This document shows, piece by piece, positions 1-10,459 of a stretch of 42,539 nt of DNA. The position numbers and the translations under genes are program-made. The DNA lies in contig JAGCGE010000046.1 in the NCBI GenBank assembly GCA_017649745.1, positions 1 through 42,539 of the forward strand, read 5' to 3'. The notes beneath the pieces were generated by a model. That model searched no databases. It saw only the letters and a list, made by a program, of their open reading frames with translations, and was not told where the DNA came from. The first letter of the stretch is position 1. Each line of letters opens with the position of its first letter. This DNA is from Clostridiales bacterium. Lineage in GTDB: Bacteria > Bacillota_A > Clostridia > Saccharofermentanales > Saccharofermentanaceae.

Positions 1-783
1 ATAGGTGAAGAGATCAATCACGGCATTCTCCAATGGAAAGAAGAGTTCCTTATGGGAGGTCATAAGGTCGCCATTACGGATGCTACGATCGTTTCCTGGA
101 TAGCAATAACGATAATAGTCGTTGCTTTCTTGATTGCTATCAGGAAAAAATCAATGGTCCCTGGCAAAGGTCAGATGATCATTGAGTTTTTGATCGAACT
201 CATCGTATCAACAGGTATGAGTTTCGGACTTAATAAGAAGCAGGCTGAACAGATCGCGCCTATGATAGGAACTTTCGGAATGGTCATAATGTCCTGTAAC
301 GTCATATCGTGGTTTAAGGTGTCACCTCCTGCGAAGAATATAGCTTTCCCGGCAGCTCTTGCGATCGTAGCGATCATTTATGTTATCGGCGTATCTATTA
401 AGATGGTCGGTCTTAAGGGTTTCTGGGGATCACTTAAGTCTCCTATGGTTGCGATGGTACCGTTTAAGATATTGGACTATATCATCAAGCCAATCTCACT
501 TTCTCTCCGTCTTTTCGGTAACGTTTTCGGTGCTTTCGTATTTATGGAATTCCTTTCCATCGTTACACCGATCATACTTCCGGGTATCTTAGGACTTTGG
601 TTCGATCTTATCGACGGAATACTTCAGGCAGTCGTCTTTGCTTATCTCCTTATGTCTTACATCGGCGAAGTTGTTGAAGGAGCTGAGGAAGCTGAGAAGA
701 TGGACAAAGAGAAAAAAGAGCTCAAGGCTCAGAAAAAAGCCGCTAAGGCTGCTGCAGCTACCGCAGCCGCAAGCGATAAATAA
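1..783 (+). CDS. atpB: F0F1 ATP synthase subunit a (5'-partial)
   Basis: Membrane subunit a of the F0 sector, forming the ion half-channels beside the c-ring. The frame is open from base 1: 17 codons precede the first in-frame ATG at 52 and read like the amphipathic start of AtpB, so the true start lies upstream of the window. Several hydrophobic segments are visible, and the essential arginine sits in the conserved LSLRLFGN stretch (about residue 150 counted from the ATG at 52). Oddity: after the last helix (YIGEVVEGAEE) there is a lysine/alanine-rich charged tail of about 35 residues that most AtpB proteins lack. It is first in the visible operon, 33 nt before atpE. Identity is secure; the start is not in the window. 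Confidence 0.95.
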   Translation: MGEEINHGILQWKEEFLMGGHKVAITDATIVSWIAITIIVVAFLIAIRKKSMVPGKGQMIIEFLIELIVSTGMSFGLNKKQAEQIAPMIGTFGMVIMSCNVISWFKVSPPAKNIAFPAALAIVAIIYVIGVSIKMVGLKGFWGSLKSPMVAMVPFKILDYIIKPISLSLRLFGNVFGAFVFMEFLSIVTPIILPGILGLWFDLIDGILQAVVFAYLLMSYIGEVVEGAEEAEKMDKEKKELKAQKKAAKAAAATAAASDK

Positions 784-816
784 TTAGTAAATAATACTTT
801 TCGGAGGACTTAATAT

Positions 817-1086
817 ATGAACACATTATTGAATATCATGCCTGTTATGTTAGCAATGGATCCTAAGGGTTTCGCTGGACTTGGTGCCGGAATTGCGATC
901 GGTCTTGGTGCTCTCGGTGCCGGCCTTGGTATGGGTATTGCAGCAGGTAAGGCAGTTGAAGCAGGTGCAAGACAGCCTGAGATCTTCAGTAAGATCCAGA
1001 CACTCCTTTTGACAGCTATCGTATTTATCGAGTCAGTTGCTATTTACGCAGTCGTTACAGCATTGCTTTTGATCTTCACATTCTGA
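817..1086 (+). CDS. atpE: F0F1 ATP synthase subunit c
   Basis: Proteolipid of the rotating c-ring, 89 aa, two transmembrane hairpin helices joined by the polar loop ARQPE (51-55). The ion-carrying glutamate is E72, followed by S73. In sodium-dependent rings such as Ilyobacter tartaricus the site is Gln32, Glu65, Ser66 and Thr67. Here E72-S73 are kept, but the Gln position is M39 and the Thr position is V74, so the coupling ion (H+ or Na+) cannot be settled by the motif. A ribosome-binding site, TCGGAGGA, precedes the ATG. The N-terminal extension before GFAGLGAG is longer than in E. coli. Confidence 0.96.
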   Translation: MNTLLNIMPVMLAMDPKGFAGLGAGIAIGLGALGAGLGMGIAAGKAVEAGARQPEIFSKIQTLLLTAIVFIESVAIYAVVTALLLIFTF

Positions 1087-1108
1087 TCAAATCTAAAAGG
1101 AGTAGATT

Positions 1109-1687
1109 ATGCTTTATCAATATTTAATATTGGCAGCAGAGAACGCCACAGAAGAACCGGGTCTTTTCTCACCGGAGCAGTTTGGAGGTTATGCTTCAAC
1201 TGCAGTTATTGCGGTACTGACATTACTCGTTTCCTTCTTGATCATTAAATTTACTATCTTTAAGCCGATGATGAAACTTATCAACGACAGACAGAACATG
1301 ATCAAGGATAAGGTCGAGGGAGCAGAAAAGGCTGAGACCGAAGCTCAGGCTAAGATCGAAGAAAGCAAGCAGATCATTGATCAGGCTAGAAATGAGGCAG
1401 CTCAGATAGTTAATGAAGCTAAAGAGAATGCCGAGAGTCAAGCTAACGTCATTATCTCCAGAGCTAATGAAGAAGCAGCACAGATCCTTTCTAAGGCTGA
1501 TGATGAAGTCAAGAAGATCAAGAAGACTGCTCTTGAAGAAGTTAAGGATGAGGTTACTGACCTTGCTGTTGAAGTATCACAGAAGGTACTTGGTGAGATC
1601 GTATCTAAAGCAACATTAGAAGAACTTTGCGAGAAGCATGCAAATGCGATACTTGATGCTGAGGTGAACAAGATAGATGGAGAGTAA
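1109..1687 (+). CDS. atpF: F0F1 ATP synthase subunit b
   Basis: Peripheral-stalk subunit b, 192 aa. A short N-terminal stretch leads to one transmembrane helix (about residues 29-50), followed by a long Glu/Lys/Ala-rich coiled coil to the end, as expected for the b dimer that holds F1 static. The ribosome-binding site AAAGGAG lies just before the ATG. Its last codons overlap the start of the downstream fused gene by 11 nt, suggesting translational coupling. Its C-terminus normally binds the C-terminal domain of delta, which here is part of the alpha polypeptide. Confidence 0.95.
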   Translation: MLYQYLILAAENATEEPGLFSPEQFGGYASTAVIAVLTLLVSFLIIKFTIFKPMMKLINDRQNMIKDKVEGAEKAETEAQAKIEESKQIIDQARNEAAQIVNEAKENAESQANVIISRANEEAAQILSKADDEVKKIKKTALEEVKDEVTDLAVEVSQKVLGEIVSKATLEELCEKHANAILDAEVNKIDGE

Positions 1688-3617
1688 TGATAAGACATTT
1701 CTCATAAAACTCGTCTATGCCGAAGATTATGATGAGGAGAGGCTCGACCTTATCGTCAAGCGTTTTGCTGATATCAACAAGATCGATAATTACGAGTATG
1801 AAGCAAAACGTGATGAGAGTCTCATCAGCGGTTTTGTTATCTTCGCAGGTGGTCTTCGCTATGATTACAGTGTCAAGGGTCAGCTTGATCGTATCAGTTC
1901 TTTCATCAAGCGTAACCGCAAGATCGTTGACGAGGATGAGATAAAAGAGAATGATATCTCCAACTTTACAGGTCAGGAGATCAAAGAGAGTATCGAAGAA
2001 GCTCTCTCTAAATATGATGAGATCCCTACAGCAGCTCTCTACGACAAGAGACTTTGGGCTACTGATAAAGAGATCGAGGAAGATGACAGCATCACATTAA
2101 GAAGCGTCAAAAAGAGCATTAAGGCCGCTTTTTCGAAAGCATCAACTATCGATGAAGTTGGTACTGTTCAGAGCGTAAGTGACGGTGTTGCTGTTGTTGA
2201 TGGTATTAATAAGTGTAAATCCACTGAGCTTATCTATTTTTCGAGCGGTGCCACAGGTATCGCTATGAACCTTGAGATGAACAAGGTAGGTGTAGTCCTT
2301 CTTACTAATCCTGATACGGTTACTGAAGGTATGATCTGTAAGCGTACAGGTGAGACGGTTTCTGTTCCTGTAGGTCAGGGACTTCTCGGAAGAGTAGTAG
2401 ATCCGCTCGGTAATCCGATCGATGGTAAGGGTATTATCAGATACACTGATAAGCGTCCTATCGAGTCTCCGGCTCCATCGATCGTTGACAGATCGCCTGT
2501 TAATCAGCCACTTCAGACCGGTATTACTGCTATTGATGCTCTTACTCCTATCGGAAGAGGTCAGCGTGAGCTCATCATCGGTGACAGACAGACAGGTAAG
2601 ACAGCTATCGCTATTGATACGATCATCAACCAGAAAGATAAGAATGTCATCTGTGTTTATGTAGCGATCGGCCAGAAGATGAGTAATATCGTATCTACCG
2701 TTAATCTTCTCGAAAAGCATGATGCACTTTCTTATACAGTTGTTGTTGCAGCAAGTTCATCAAATTCTGCATCGCTTCAGTATATCGCTCCGTATTCCGG
2801 ATGTGCTATCGCTGAAGAGTTCATGTACAAAGAGAAGAAAGACGTACTTATCGTTTATGACGACCTGAGTAAGCATGCTCAGGCATATCGTGCAATATCG
2901 CTCCTTCTCAGAAGACCTCCGGGACGTGAAGCTTACCCTGGTGATGTATTCTATCTCCATTCAAGGCTTTTGGAGCGTTCAGCTAAGCTTTCTAAAGAAC
3001 TTGGTGGTGCATCTATAACAGCTCTTCCTATCATCGAGACACAGGGAGGAGATATCTCAGCTTATATTCCGACTAACGTAATCTCTATTACTGACGGTCA
3101 GATCTATCTTGAGCCTGAATTGTTCTTCTCCGGTCAAAGACCTGCTATCAACGTTGGTCTTTCTGTATCGCGTGTAGGTGGTGCAGCACAGACTAAAGCA
3201 ATAAAGAAAGTGGGCGGACCGCTTCGTATCTCACTTGCTCAGGCAAGAGAAATGGCGGCATTCGCACAGTTCGGTTCTGATCTTGATGAGAATACACAGC
3301 TCCAGCTTAAGAGAGGTGTTGTTCTTAATATCGTTCTTAAACAGGCACAGTATTCTCCACTCGATATGGAGGAGCAGGTTATTACATTGTTCCTTGCAAC
3401 AACAGACAGACTGAACTTCCTTGCAAAAGAGGATATTCAGGAGTTCGTTGATGAGTTCTTGGACTATATGCATGTTCTTTATTCGAGCGTTCTCAACACG
3501 ATCAAGGTTTCGAAGGAATTCCAGCCTGAGATCGAGGAACGTGTCGGTGAGATCTATGATGATTTCAAGAATAAATTTATAACCGAACATAACGAGTATA
3601 GGGAAGAAAATGGATAA
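1677..3617 (+). CDS. atpA: Fused delta C-terminal domain and alpha subunit of F1 ATP synthase
   Basis: 646 aa, about 130 longer than a usual alpha subunit. Residues 7-80 match the C-terminal domain of delta/OSCP ([16 protein letters not shown], then [12 protein letters not shown] and [11 protein letters not shown], compare [24 protein letters not shown] in E. coli delta). An acidic linker (81-142) follows, then an alpha-type N-terminal helix (143-156) and GTVQSVSDG at 162-170, which opens the alpha beta-barrel. Walker A is GDRQTGKT at 302-309. The six-helix N-terminal domain of delta is absent and no separate atpH exists between atpF and atpA. No ATG, GTG or TTG start lies near the alpha boundary, and the first later Met (about 197) is inside the barrel, so a separate alpha start is unlikely. 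GAGGTG lies about 10 nt before the ATG. The frame is intact. Confidence 0.93.
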   Translation: MESNDKTFLIKLVYAEDYDEERLDLIVKRFADINKIDNYEYEAKRDESLISGFVIFAGGLRYDYSVKGQLDRISSFIKRNRKIVDEDEIKENDISNFTGQEIKESIEEALSKYDEIPTAALYDKRLWATDKEIEEDDSITLRSVKKSIKAAFSKASTIDEVGTVQSVSDGVAVVDGINKCKSTELIYFSSGATGIAMNLEMNKVGVVLLTNPDTVTEGMICKRTGETVSVPVGQGLLGRVVDPLGNPIDGKGIIRYTDKRPIESPAPSIVDRSPVNQPLQTGITAIDALTPIGRGQRELIIGDRQTGKTAIAIDTIINQKDKNVICVYVAIGQKMSNIVSTVNLLEKHDALSYTVVVAASSSNSASLQYIAPYSGCAIAEEFMYKEKKDVLIVYDDLSKHAQAYRAISLLLRRPPGREAYPGDVFYLHSRLLERSAKLSKELGGASITALPIIETQGGDISAYIPTNVISITDGQIYLEPELFFSGQRPAINVGLSVSRVGGAAQTKAIKKVGGPLRISLAQAREMAAFAQFGSDLDENTQLQLKRGVVLNIVLKQAQYSPLDMEEQVITLFLATTDRLNFLAKEDIQEFVDEFLDYMHVLYSSVLNTIKVSKEFQPEIEERVGEIYDDFKNKFITEHNEYREENG

Positions 3618-4545
3618 TCCTAATGAGATTAAAAAGAGAATAAAGAGTGTTGACGACATTGGGCAGATGACTCGCGCAATGCAGCTCGTCAGTGCTGCGA
3701 AAATGAGAAGATCCCGTGCTTTGCATGAGACAGTCTTCCCATTCTTCTCTCTTTGCGCCGAGAGTATGCTCGAGATCATGCACGGCGATTATTCTATCGA
3801 GAATCCATATTGTAACCTTGAACAGAAGAAAGAAGGCACATGGAAGATCGCTTACTTTGTATTAAGTGGTGATCAGGGCCTTGCCGGAACATACAATAAC
3901 GAGATCGTTAAAAGTACCGAGCAGCATGTTCAGAAGAAGATCCTCGAGAATACAGCTAAAGGATTATCAACCCAGTATAAACTTTACGTTTTCGGTAAAC
4001 TTGCCAGAGAGAAGCTTCACAGAAACGGATACAATGTTGATCCTGATTTCTCTTTCTCTATCGCTGAGCCGACATTTTTCCAGGCAAGGGAAGTTGCTAC
4101 GATAATCAAGGAGAAGTTCCTTGGCAATGACTATGACCTTGTTTATCTCATCTATACCAAGATGGAATCTGCGATAAACATGAAGCCTGTCATCGTAAGA
4201 CTTGTTCCTGTCGATAAGAAGTCAGTACAATCAGTACTTCCTGAAAATATAGGAGATCCTGGTGTTGCTCTGGAGCAGGGTTCAGAGATGGAATATAGTC
4301 CGAATGCTTCAACGGTATTTAATTTCCTTATAGACACATATCTTAATGCTATGGTCTACGGAGCAATGGTGGAGGCTTATTCAAGTGAGCAGACATCAAG
4401 AATGAGGGCGATGGATAATGCATCCAAGAACGCCGATGAAATGATCAAAAAACTGGAGCTTTTAAGCAACCGTGCACGTCAGTCTAAGATCACTAGTGAA
4501 CTTACTGAGATTATCAACGGTGCTGAACAAGCAGACAATATTTAA
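3610..4545 (+). CDS. atpG: F1 ATP synthase subunit gamma
   Basis: Central rotor shaft of F1, 311 aa, slightly longer than the usual 285-290. The N-terminal coiled-coil helix carries the typical [25 protein letters not shown] signature. The Rossmann-like middle contains [12 protein letters not shown], and the C-terminal helix reads [20 protein letters not shown], a hallmark of the family. It overlaps the 3' end of the fused alpha gene by 8 nt, so translation is probably coupled. The extra length is in the middle domain. Confidence 0.95.
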   Translation: MDNPNEIKKRIKSVDDIGQMTRAMQLVSAAKMRRSRALHETVFPFFSLCAESMLEIMHGDYSIENPYCNLEQKKEGTWKIAYFVLSGDQGLAGTYNNEIVKSTEQHVQKKILENTAKGLSTQYKLYVFGKLAREKLHRNGYNVDPDFSFSIAEPTFFQAREVATIIKEKFLGNDYDLVYLIYTKMESAINMKPVIVRLVPVDKKSVQSVLPENIGDPGVALEQGSEMEYSPNASTVFNFLIDTYLNAMVYGAMVEAYSSEQTSRMRAMDNASKNADEMIKKLELLSNRARQSKITSELTEIINGAEQADNI

Positions 4546-4555
4546 GACGAGGTGA

Positions 4556-5950
<1,395 letters not shown>

Positions 5951-5952
5951 TT

Positions 5953-6423
5953 ATGGCAGATATACATAAGACAAGAGTTACGATAGTTACACCTTATACC
6001 AACTTTCTTGAGCAGAGAGCTGATAGTGTTACTTTGCCTTCTCAGGATGGTTCTGTTGGTGTAATGGCAGGTCATATGCCACTCGTTATAGCTCTTTTCC
6101 CGGGTATCTGTTCGATCAGACTTGATGATGAAGTAAAACACTGTGTTCTTACTGAAGGTTATGCTGAGATAGGTCAGCATATGGTGCTTATTGTAAGTAA
6201 CTCTGCAGAATGGCCTGAAGAGATCGATGTAAGGAGAGCTTATAAATCAATAACTGAGAATAAGGAACTTCTTAAGGAAGCAAATGCAAAAGATATCACG
6301 ACTCTCGGTTATCAGGAAAATATAAATCGTGCAAAAGCAAGACTTCGTCTTATTGAACTTTATGGTTCGGATCAACAGAAGGAACTCTTAAGTTCGTTGA
6401 GAGAAGAAGGGGAGACTAAGTAA
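5953..6423 (+). CDS. atpC: F1 ATP synthase subunit epsilon
   Basis: Epsilon subunit, 156 aa, which joins gamma to the c-ring and can inhibit ATP hydrolysis. The N-terminal beta-sandwich shows the family pattern (VTIVTPYTNFLEQRADSVTL, then GSVGVMAGHMPLV), and a C-terminal helical hairpin follows. It begins 2 nt after the atpD stop and closes the operon. Its last 8 nt overlap the end of the convergent FHA gene, and I see no clear hairpin terminator between them. Confidence 0.93.
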   Translation: MADIHKTRVTIVTPYTNFLEQRADSVTLPSQDGSVGVMAGHMPLVIALFPGICSIRLDDEVKHCVLTEGYAEIGQHMVLIVSNSAEWPEEIDVRRAYKSITENKELLKEANAKDITTLGYQENINRAKARLRLIELYGSDQQKELLSSLREEGETK

Positions 6424-7525
6424 TCTTAAAGGTGTATTCCTTATCTCCGAATCCTATAAGTTGACCATTCTTGATCTCATATCTTTGATTAGGAATTAAA
6501 GTGCGATTCTCGATATAAGTGTTATTGTTCTTGGAACAATCGATAATATAGAATGAATTATCTTCTCTTATCAGTTTAGCTTGAAGAGAAGATATTTTTT
6601 TATCATCGATATAGATGTCAGATAAGAATCTGTCAGATCCGATCTTAGTTTCTTTGGCATATAATCCATATGCGCTCTTATCTTCATTTGATTCAAGTGA
6701 AGCAAATGAAAATAGATTATCTTCATCGATAACATCAGGATCTTTATCAAATAAGATCTTTGTTCTCTCTTTGTATAATTCGTTAGGCAACAGGTTGCCT
6801 TTGTCTTCTCTGTGGCCTTCAACAAAGGTCTTTACGATAAGTCCAATGAATATAACTGCAAGGATTATCGCGTATATCTTGTTTAGGAAAAGTGCAGCTA
6901 ATACTGTTGTTATTACAGATAATGTGATGATGATCAGCATACTGAATTTCTCGCGAACTGATCCTTTTTCTTTAGGCATAGGATCATTCTTAATGGAATC
7001 CAATGCTTCTTTAAACATGTTTTCATCATTCGATCTTATGGAATAGATAAGAGTACTTATCTCATCTTCTGTTATTGCATCTGAGAAGAAAGGATGACGG
7101 ATCATCTCTTCGAATCTTCCGGCATCTAATGAGGAAATCTCATTATTATGATCTTCGATAAGTGGCAGATAACATAATCTTAGATCTATATTGTTTTCGT
7201 CAGTGAAGATATATTGCGGATCCAGGATAAGATCATTTAAAGGCAAAAGTATGTCCTGCATTTTTAGTATTAATTCGAAAAGGTTCCCTATGGCTTTTCG
7301 CCTTATCTTTTTATCTGAGTTGATCACCTTGTTGTCGCATATATTTACTAATCCTGAATAGTCGTAATTCAGTTCGCTTCTGTTTCTCCATTCATCTTTG
7401 AAGACAGTCAAGAAACCTTTCACTGCTTCGTTTTCCAATATTTCCATGGCATATGTATTTATTTCTTCGTTGTCATTAAGTTCATATATTGCGAAGTAGC
7501 CATAGGGACCTTTTCTGGTTTTCAT
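6416..7525 (-). CDS. DUF6382/FHA-domain membrane protein, end of Tad cluster
   Basis: 369 aa. The N-terminal region (about 1-190) resembles the DUF6382 domain often linked to FHA domains in Clostridia. Two adjacent hydrophobic helices follow (about 200-240). The C-terminal ~85 residues form an FHA-like phosphopeptide-binding domain (KIGSDRFLSDIYIDD, NNNTYIENR, LIGFGDKEYTF). The usual SxxH is changed (ISSLQAKL), which may weaken phosphothreonine binding. It is the last gene of the minus-strand pilus cluster and probably helps assemble or regulate it; that role is inferred from context. Only a weak AAGGAA ribosome-binding site precedes the start. It overlaps atpC tail to tail by 8 nt. Confidence 0.75.
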   Translation of the reverse strand: MKTRKGPYGYFAIYELNDNEEINTYAMEILENEAVKGFLTVFKDEWRNRSELNYDYSGLVNICDNKVINSDKKIRRKAIGNLFELILKMQDILLPLNDLILDPQYIFTDENNIDLRLCYLPLIEDHNNEISSLDAGRFEEMIRHPFFSDAITEDEISTLIYSIRSNDENMFKEALDSIKNDPMPKEKGSVREKFSMLIIITLSVITTVLAALFLNKIYAIILAVIFIGLIVKTFVEGHREDKGNLLPNELYKERTKILFDKDPDVIDEDNLFSFASLESNEDKSAYGLYAKETKIGSDRFLSDIYIDDKKISSLQAKLIREDNSFYIIDCSKNNNTYIENRTLIPNQRYEIKNGQLIGFGDKEYTFKIT

Positions 7526-7602
7526 TTTTTAGTGTTCCTTTTTTTAAAGATTTAGAAATTGAATGTAATTAGACAAGTTTGATTTTGTTGTTACTAATAC
7601 TT

Positions 7603-7767
7603 TTAGAGCGAGCCTATAACTTTAGCATCATCGAAGCAATAATCCATTACTTTCTGACCATAACTTATGAGACCTTCTCTGAATATAAGGGCAAGGGTAA
7701 CGAGAACAGCGATTATGATTACGACCTCTACTGTTCCCATACCTTTTTTATTGTGCAATCGCCTCAT
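7603..7767 (-). CDS. flp: Flp-type (type IVb) prepilin
   Basis: A 54-aa gene short enough to be missed by automated calls. It has a perfect ribosome-binding site, AGGAGGT, at 7771-7777 on the opposite strand, 12 nt after the tadBC stop. The N-terminus MRRLHNKKG is followed by MGTVEVV and a hydrophobic helix (VVIIIAVLVTLALIF). This is a prepilin-peptidase site: cleavage after G9 leaves M10 as +1 and E14 as the conserved +5 glutamate. The remaining 24 residues are short and polar, as in Flp1-like pilins. It is the likely major pilin subunit of the cluster; no prepilin peptidase is in the window. Confidence 0.85.
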   Translation of the reverse strand: MRRLHNKKGMGTVEVVIIIAVLVTLALIFREGLISYGQKVMDYCFDDAKVIGSL

Positions 7768-7779
7768 TCTACCTCCTTT

Positions 7780-9312
7780 CTATATGCCAAGTGATATTAG
7801 TGCAGGTGTAGTTGCAACAAGCAATACACAGATAAAATCCAAAGTCATCGGAAGGATCATTCCTAGTGATTCTCTTTCTTGTTTTTTCCTTGCAGCATTT
7901 CTTGTCAGATTCCAACAAGTAGATGCTTGAAGAGATAGAAGATTTAATACTTCCTGTGATCCTAATCTTCCATAGCGTGATACCAGAAGAAGTGCAGCTT
8001 GAGCTTCCGGAACCTTAATTCGAAGTGATAGTTTCTCAACTGCATCAGATGCAGAGATTCCGCTAAGGATCATTGCGCGAAGATTCTTTATCTCATATGA
8101 AAGACTCTTATTATTCGGAAATGCTTCGGAACAGATCTCAATTGCTCTTGGAAGAAGCATTCCGGATTCAAGAAGAGTAGACATCAGACAGATGAATAAC
8201 GGAATATCTCTCATTAGTTCTTCTTTTCTTAAGTTTCTGTCTTTCTTTATATCCAGATAAGTCAGATAACAGGTAACTGGGATCGCCAGAATGCCGATAA
8301 AAACTGGCTTACCAAGTATAGAAAGGATAACCGTGAAAAGAACTGCAGTGATAGAACATGCAACAAGTTGCCTTTTAAGATATCTTTCATATTCAACAGT
8401 TGGTTCAGTTGAAAGTTCGCTGAATAATTCATATCTGGCTGATATGAAGTTTTCAGGAAATAACCGCTGGGCGCACTTTGTTAGGTAAAACTTATTATCC
8501 TTACTGTTTTTATCATCAGCACTTCTAACTTTTCGTGGGGTATCTTTATGAGTCATGTATTTGAACAATAATGCTGCTGCGATAATACAAAGGACAAAAG
8601 CTATACCCATCAATAGTGCGCCTAGCGGTCGTGATTTAGCATCGGCAACGTAATCCGATCCCATCTTGTTTAAAGCGAAAGTTATTGCGAACGGCATAAA
8701 ACAAAGGATCATTGCTTCAGCATTCTTGCCTGAGTTTTGTGCATCGATCTCATCTTTTACTGCACTCATTTCAGACAGCATCTGACAACTGCTCCTTAGT
8801 ATTTCCAGTGAGTTATTTCCAATCCTGCACGATATTCCAAGTGCCCTGAATACAGGGATTATCTCAGGGAAATATAGTCTTTTTGCAAACGTATCAAGAC
8901 TCTCCTTAAGATCTCTGTGCATATTGATATTTTGTTCAAGTTCTATGAGTGGTTTTATTATTGCGCTTTTCTTTCCAAAAGTCTGTTCCAATACAGGTCT
9001 TGTCGTTACAAGAGACCTCTCAATTGAGTAGCCGCTACTGACACTGGTACATAGTGTTTGCAATAATACCAGAAGCTGAGTTCTCATATGTGTGTATCTT
9101 GATGTATAGAGCTTGTCAGTTATAGCTAACCAAGGGAATATGGAAAGGATAAGTGAAAGGACGATCCTTATAATAAACGGATCTATAAACAGTGATGATA
9201 AGATGCATATCATGATGACAAGGATTGGATAGAGCCAGAGTAGTTTTATCCTATATTTATCATCTGTAGCTTGATATCTTTTGAAGGATCTCGTCACTGC
9301 ATTGTTTTTCAA
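7780..9312 (-). CDS. TadB-TadC fusion, Tad pilus inner-membrane platform
   Basis: About 510 aa with two T2SSF (GspF-like) modules in one chain. The first half (to about 265) has two N-terminal helices, a cytoplasmic domain (LLQTLCTSVSSGYSIERSL) and two helices. The second half repeats the plan (LICLMSTLLESGMLLPRAIE, then a final helix). Most Tad loci encode TadB and TadC separately in this same order, so this is probably a gene fusion. An ATG is available at 9330, but the strong AAGGAGGTG lies just after it and is well spaced from TTG at 9312, so I prefer the TTG start. The gene overlaps tadA by 53 nt. It is predicted to work with the TadA ATPase to extrude Flp pilin. Confidence 0.85.
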   Translation of the reverse strand: MKNNAVTRSFKRYQATDDKYRIKLLWLYPILVIMICILSSLFIDPFIIRIVLSLILSIFPWLAITDKLYTSRYTHMRTQLLVLLQTLCTSVSSGYSIERSLVTTRPVLEQTFGKKSAIIKPLIELEQNINMHRDLKESLDTFAKRLYFPEIIPVFRALGISCRIGNNSLEILRSSCQMLSEMSAVKDEIDAQNSGKNAEAMILCFMPFAITFALNKMGSDYVADAKSRPLGALLMGIAFVLCIIAAALLFKYMTHKDTPRKVRSADDKNSKDNKFYLTKCAQRLFPENFISARYELFSELSTEPTVEYERYLKRQLVACSITAVLFTVILSILGKPVFIGILAIPVTCYLTYLDIKKDRNLRKEELMRDIPLFICLMSTLLESGMLLPRAIEICSEAFPNNKSLSYEIKNLRAMILSGISASDAVEKLSLRIKVPEAQAALLLVSRYGRLGSQEVLNLLSLQASTCWNLTRNAARKKQERESLGMILPMTLDFICVLLVATTPALISLGI

Positions 9313-10459
9313 GTCCTTCACCTCCTTCATTGGTAAATATCGTCATAAGACGGAACTCTCCGTCAACAGGTTGGAGAAGGCTTGATATCTCATCGATATA
9401 TCTTTTGCCGTCTCTGTTCCTGGTTATGTGTATTACAAGATCTATACCCATCGAAATCTGTTGTATGACTGCTTCGAAGGGAAGACCTGAGCCTGCGATT
9501 ACCATTGCTGTTAATCGTTCAAGCATCTCATAACATGAATTCGCATGACCGGTACACATTGAACCAGGGTGACCTGTGTTTAAAGCGTGCATCATGTCGG
9601 CACTTTCTGTACCTCTCACTTCTCCAACTATGATTCGATCGGGACGCATCCTAAGCGATGCTTTTATAAGTGTTCCTATCGTTATCTCGCCGTTGCCGTC
9701 TGGTCCTGGAAGACGTGCTTCAAGACGCACGAGATTCTTGATTCCCTGTAAGTTTAATTCGGCTGAATCTTCTATTGTTACAACTCGTTCTTCAGGCGGA
9801 ATAAACGACGAAATCGTATTCAGAAACGTGGTCTTTCCGCTTCCAGTACCGCCGCATAAAAAGATCGTCTTTTTATTCTTCACGCATTCACACAGAAAGC
9901 GTGCTGCTTCATCGCTTATGAATCCCTGCCTTATGAGTGTTACGATGTCATGTCTTATTCCGGTGAACTTTCTTATAGTTATTATCGGTCCGTCAGGAGC
10001 AATAGGAGGGAGGACCGCGTTAGCTCTCGAACCATCAGGAAGTCTAAGATCGGAGATCGGATTCGCCTCGTTAAGAGGCCTGTTAGAATTTGCAAAAAAG
10101 CATGAGATCAATGTTTGGAGGGATTGGTTATCTTTAAATCTGATCTCCGATCTGTAGAGCTTTCCGTTTTTCTCGTAAAAGATCGCATCTGGTCCGTTCA
10201 CCATGATCTCCGTTACATGGGGATCTTGCATCATAGGTTCTATGACATCCATTCTCCTTAAGGAGTTAAAGACAAGAGTTGCGAGTTCTCGTTTTTCCTG
10301 AAGGGACAATGATAACTTATCAGGATCTTCGCTTATTACATTCGCGATTATCTCCTTAAGTCTGTTATCGTCTGGTTCGCTCTCATCTTTAAGAAGTCTA
10401 AGGACGTAATGTGAGATGCGTTCTTTTATCTGTTCTGTATCATATCTTGCTTGCTTCAT
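9260..10459 (-). CDS. tadA: Tad pilus assembly ATPase TadA (CpaF family)
   Basis: 399 aa secretion ATPase of the type II/IV superfamily. The N-terminal domain (VTEIMVNGPDAIFYEKNGK) and Asp box precede Walker A GGTGSGKT (203-210). VTIEDSAEL (227-235), Walker B in RPDRIIVGEVRG (272-283) and the HALNTGHPGSMCTGHA His box follow. It powers Flp pilus assembly at the cytoplasmic face of the TadB/C platform. Its start overlaps the upstream TadZ-like gene by 20 nt and its end overlaps tadBC, pointing to one tightly coupled transcript. Confidence 0.93.
   Translation of the reverse strand: MKQARYDTEQIKERISHYVLRLLKDESEPDDNRLKEIIANVISEDPDKLSLSLQEKRELATLVFNSLRRMDVIEPMMQDPHVTEIMVNGPDAIFYEKNGKLYRSEIRFKDNQSLQTLISCFFANSNRPLNEANPISDLRLPDGSRANAVLPPIAPDGPIITIRKFTGIRHDIVTLIRQGFISDEAARFLCECVKNKKTIFLCGGTGSGKTTFLNTISSFIPPEERVVTIEDSAELNLQGIKNLVRLEARLPGPDGNGEITIGTLIKASLRMRPDRIIVGEVRGTESADMMHALNTGHPGSMCTGHANSCYEMLERLTAMVIAGSGLPFEAVIQQISMGIDLVIHITRNRDGKRYIDEISSLLQPVDGEFRLMTIFTNEGGEGLEKQCSDEILQKISSYR

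Noticed and set aside
2142..2720. 192-aa open frame on the minus strand inside atpA
   Set aside because: Antisense shadow of a highly conserved gene; no ribosome-binding site and a low-complexity Ser/Thr/Asp/Arg composition.
3231..3779. 182-aa minus-strand open frame across atpA/atpG
   Set aside because: Spans two conserved genes on the other strand and has no start signal or recognisable domain.
7780..9330. Frameshift or sequencing error joining tadB and tadC
   Set aside because: The junction reads through without a stop, shift or composition change, so a true fusion is the simpler reading, though unproven.
9576..10157. 193-aa plus-strand open frame inside tadA
   Set aside because: Antisense to the conserved TadA motifs; composition typical of a shadow frame.
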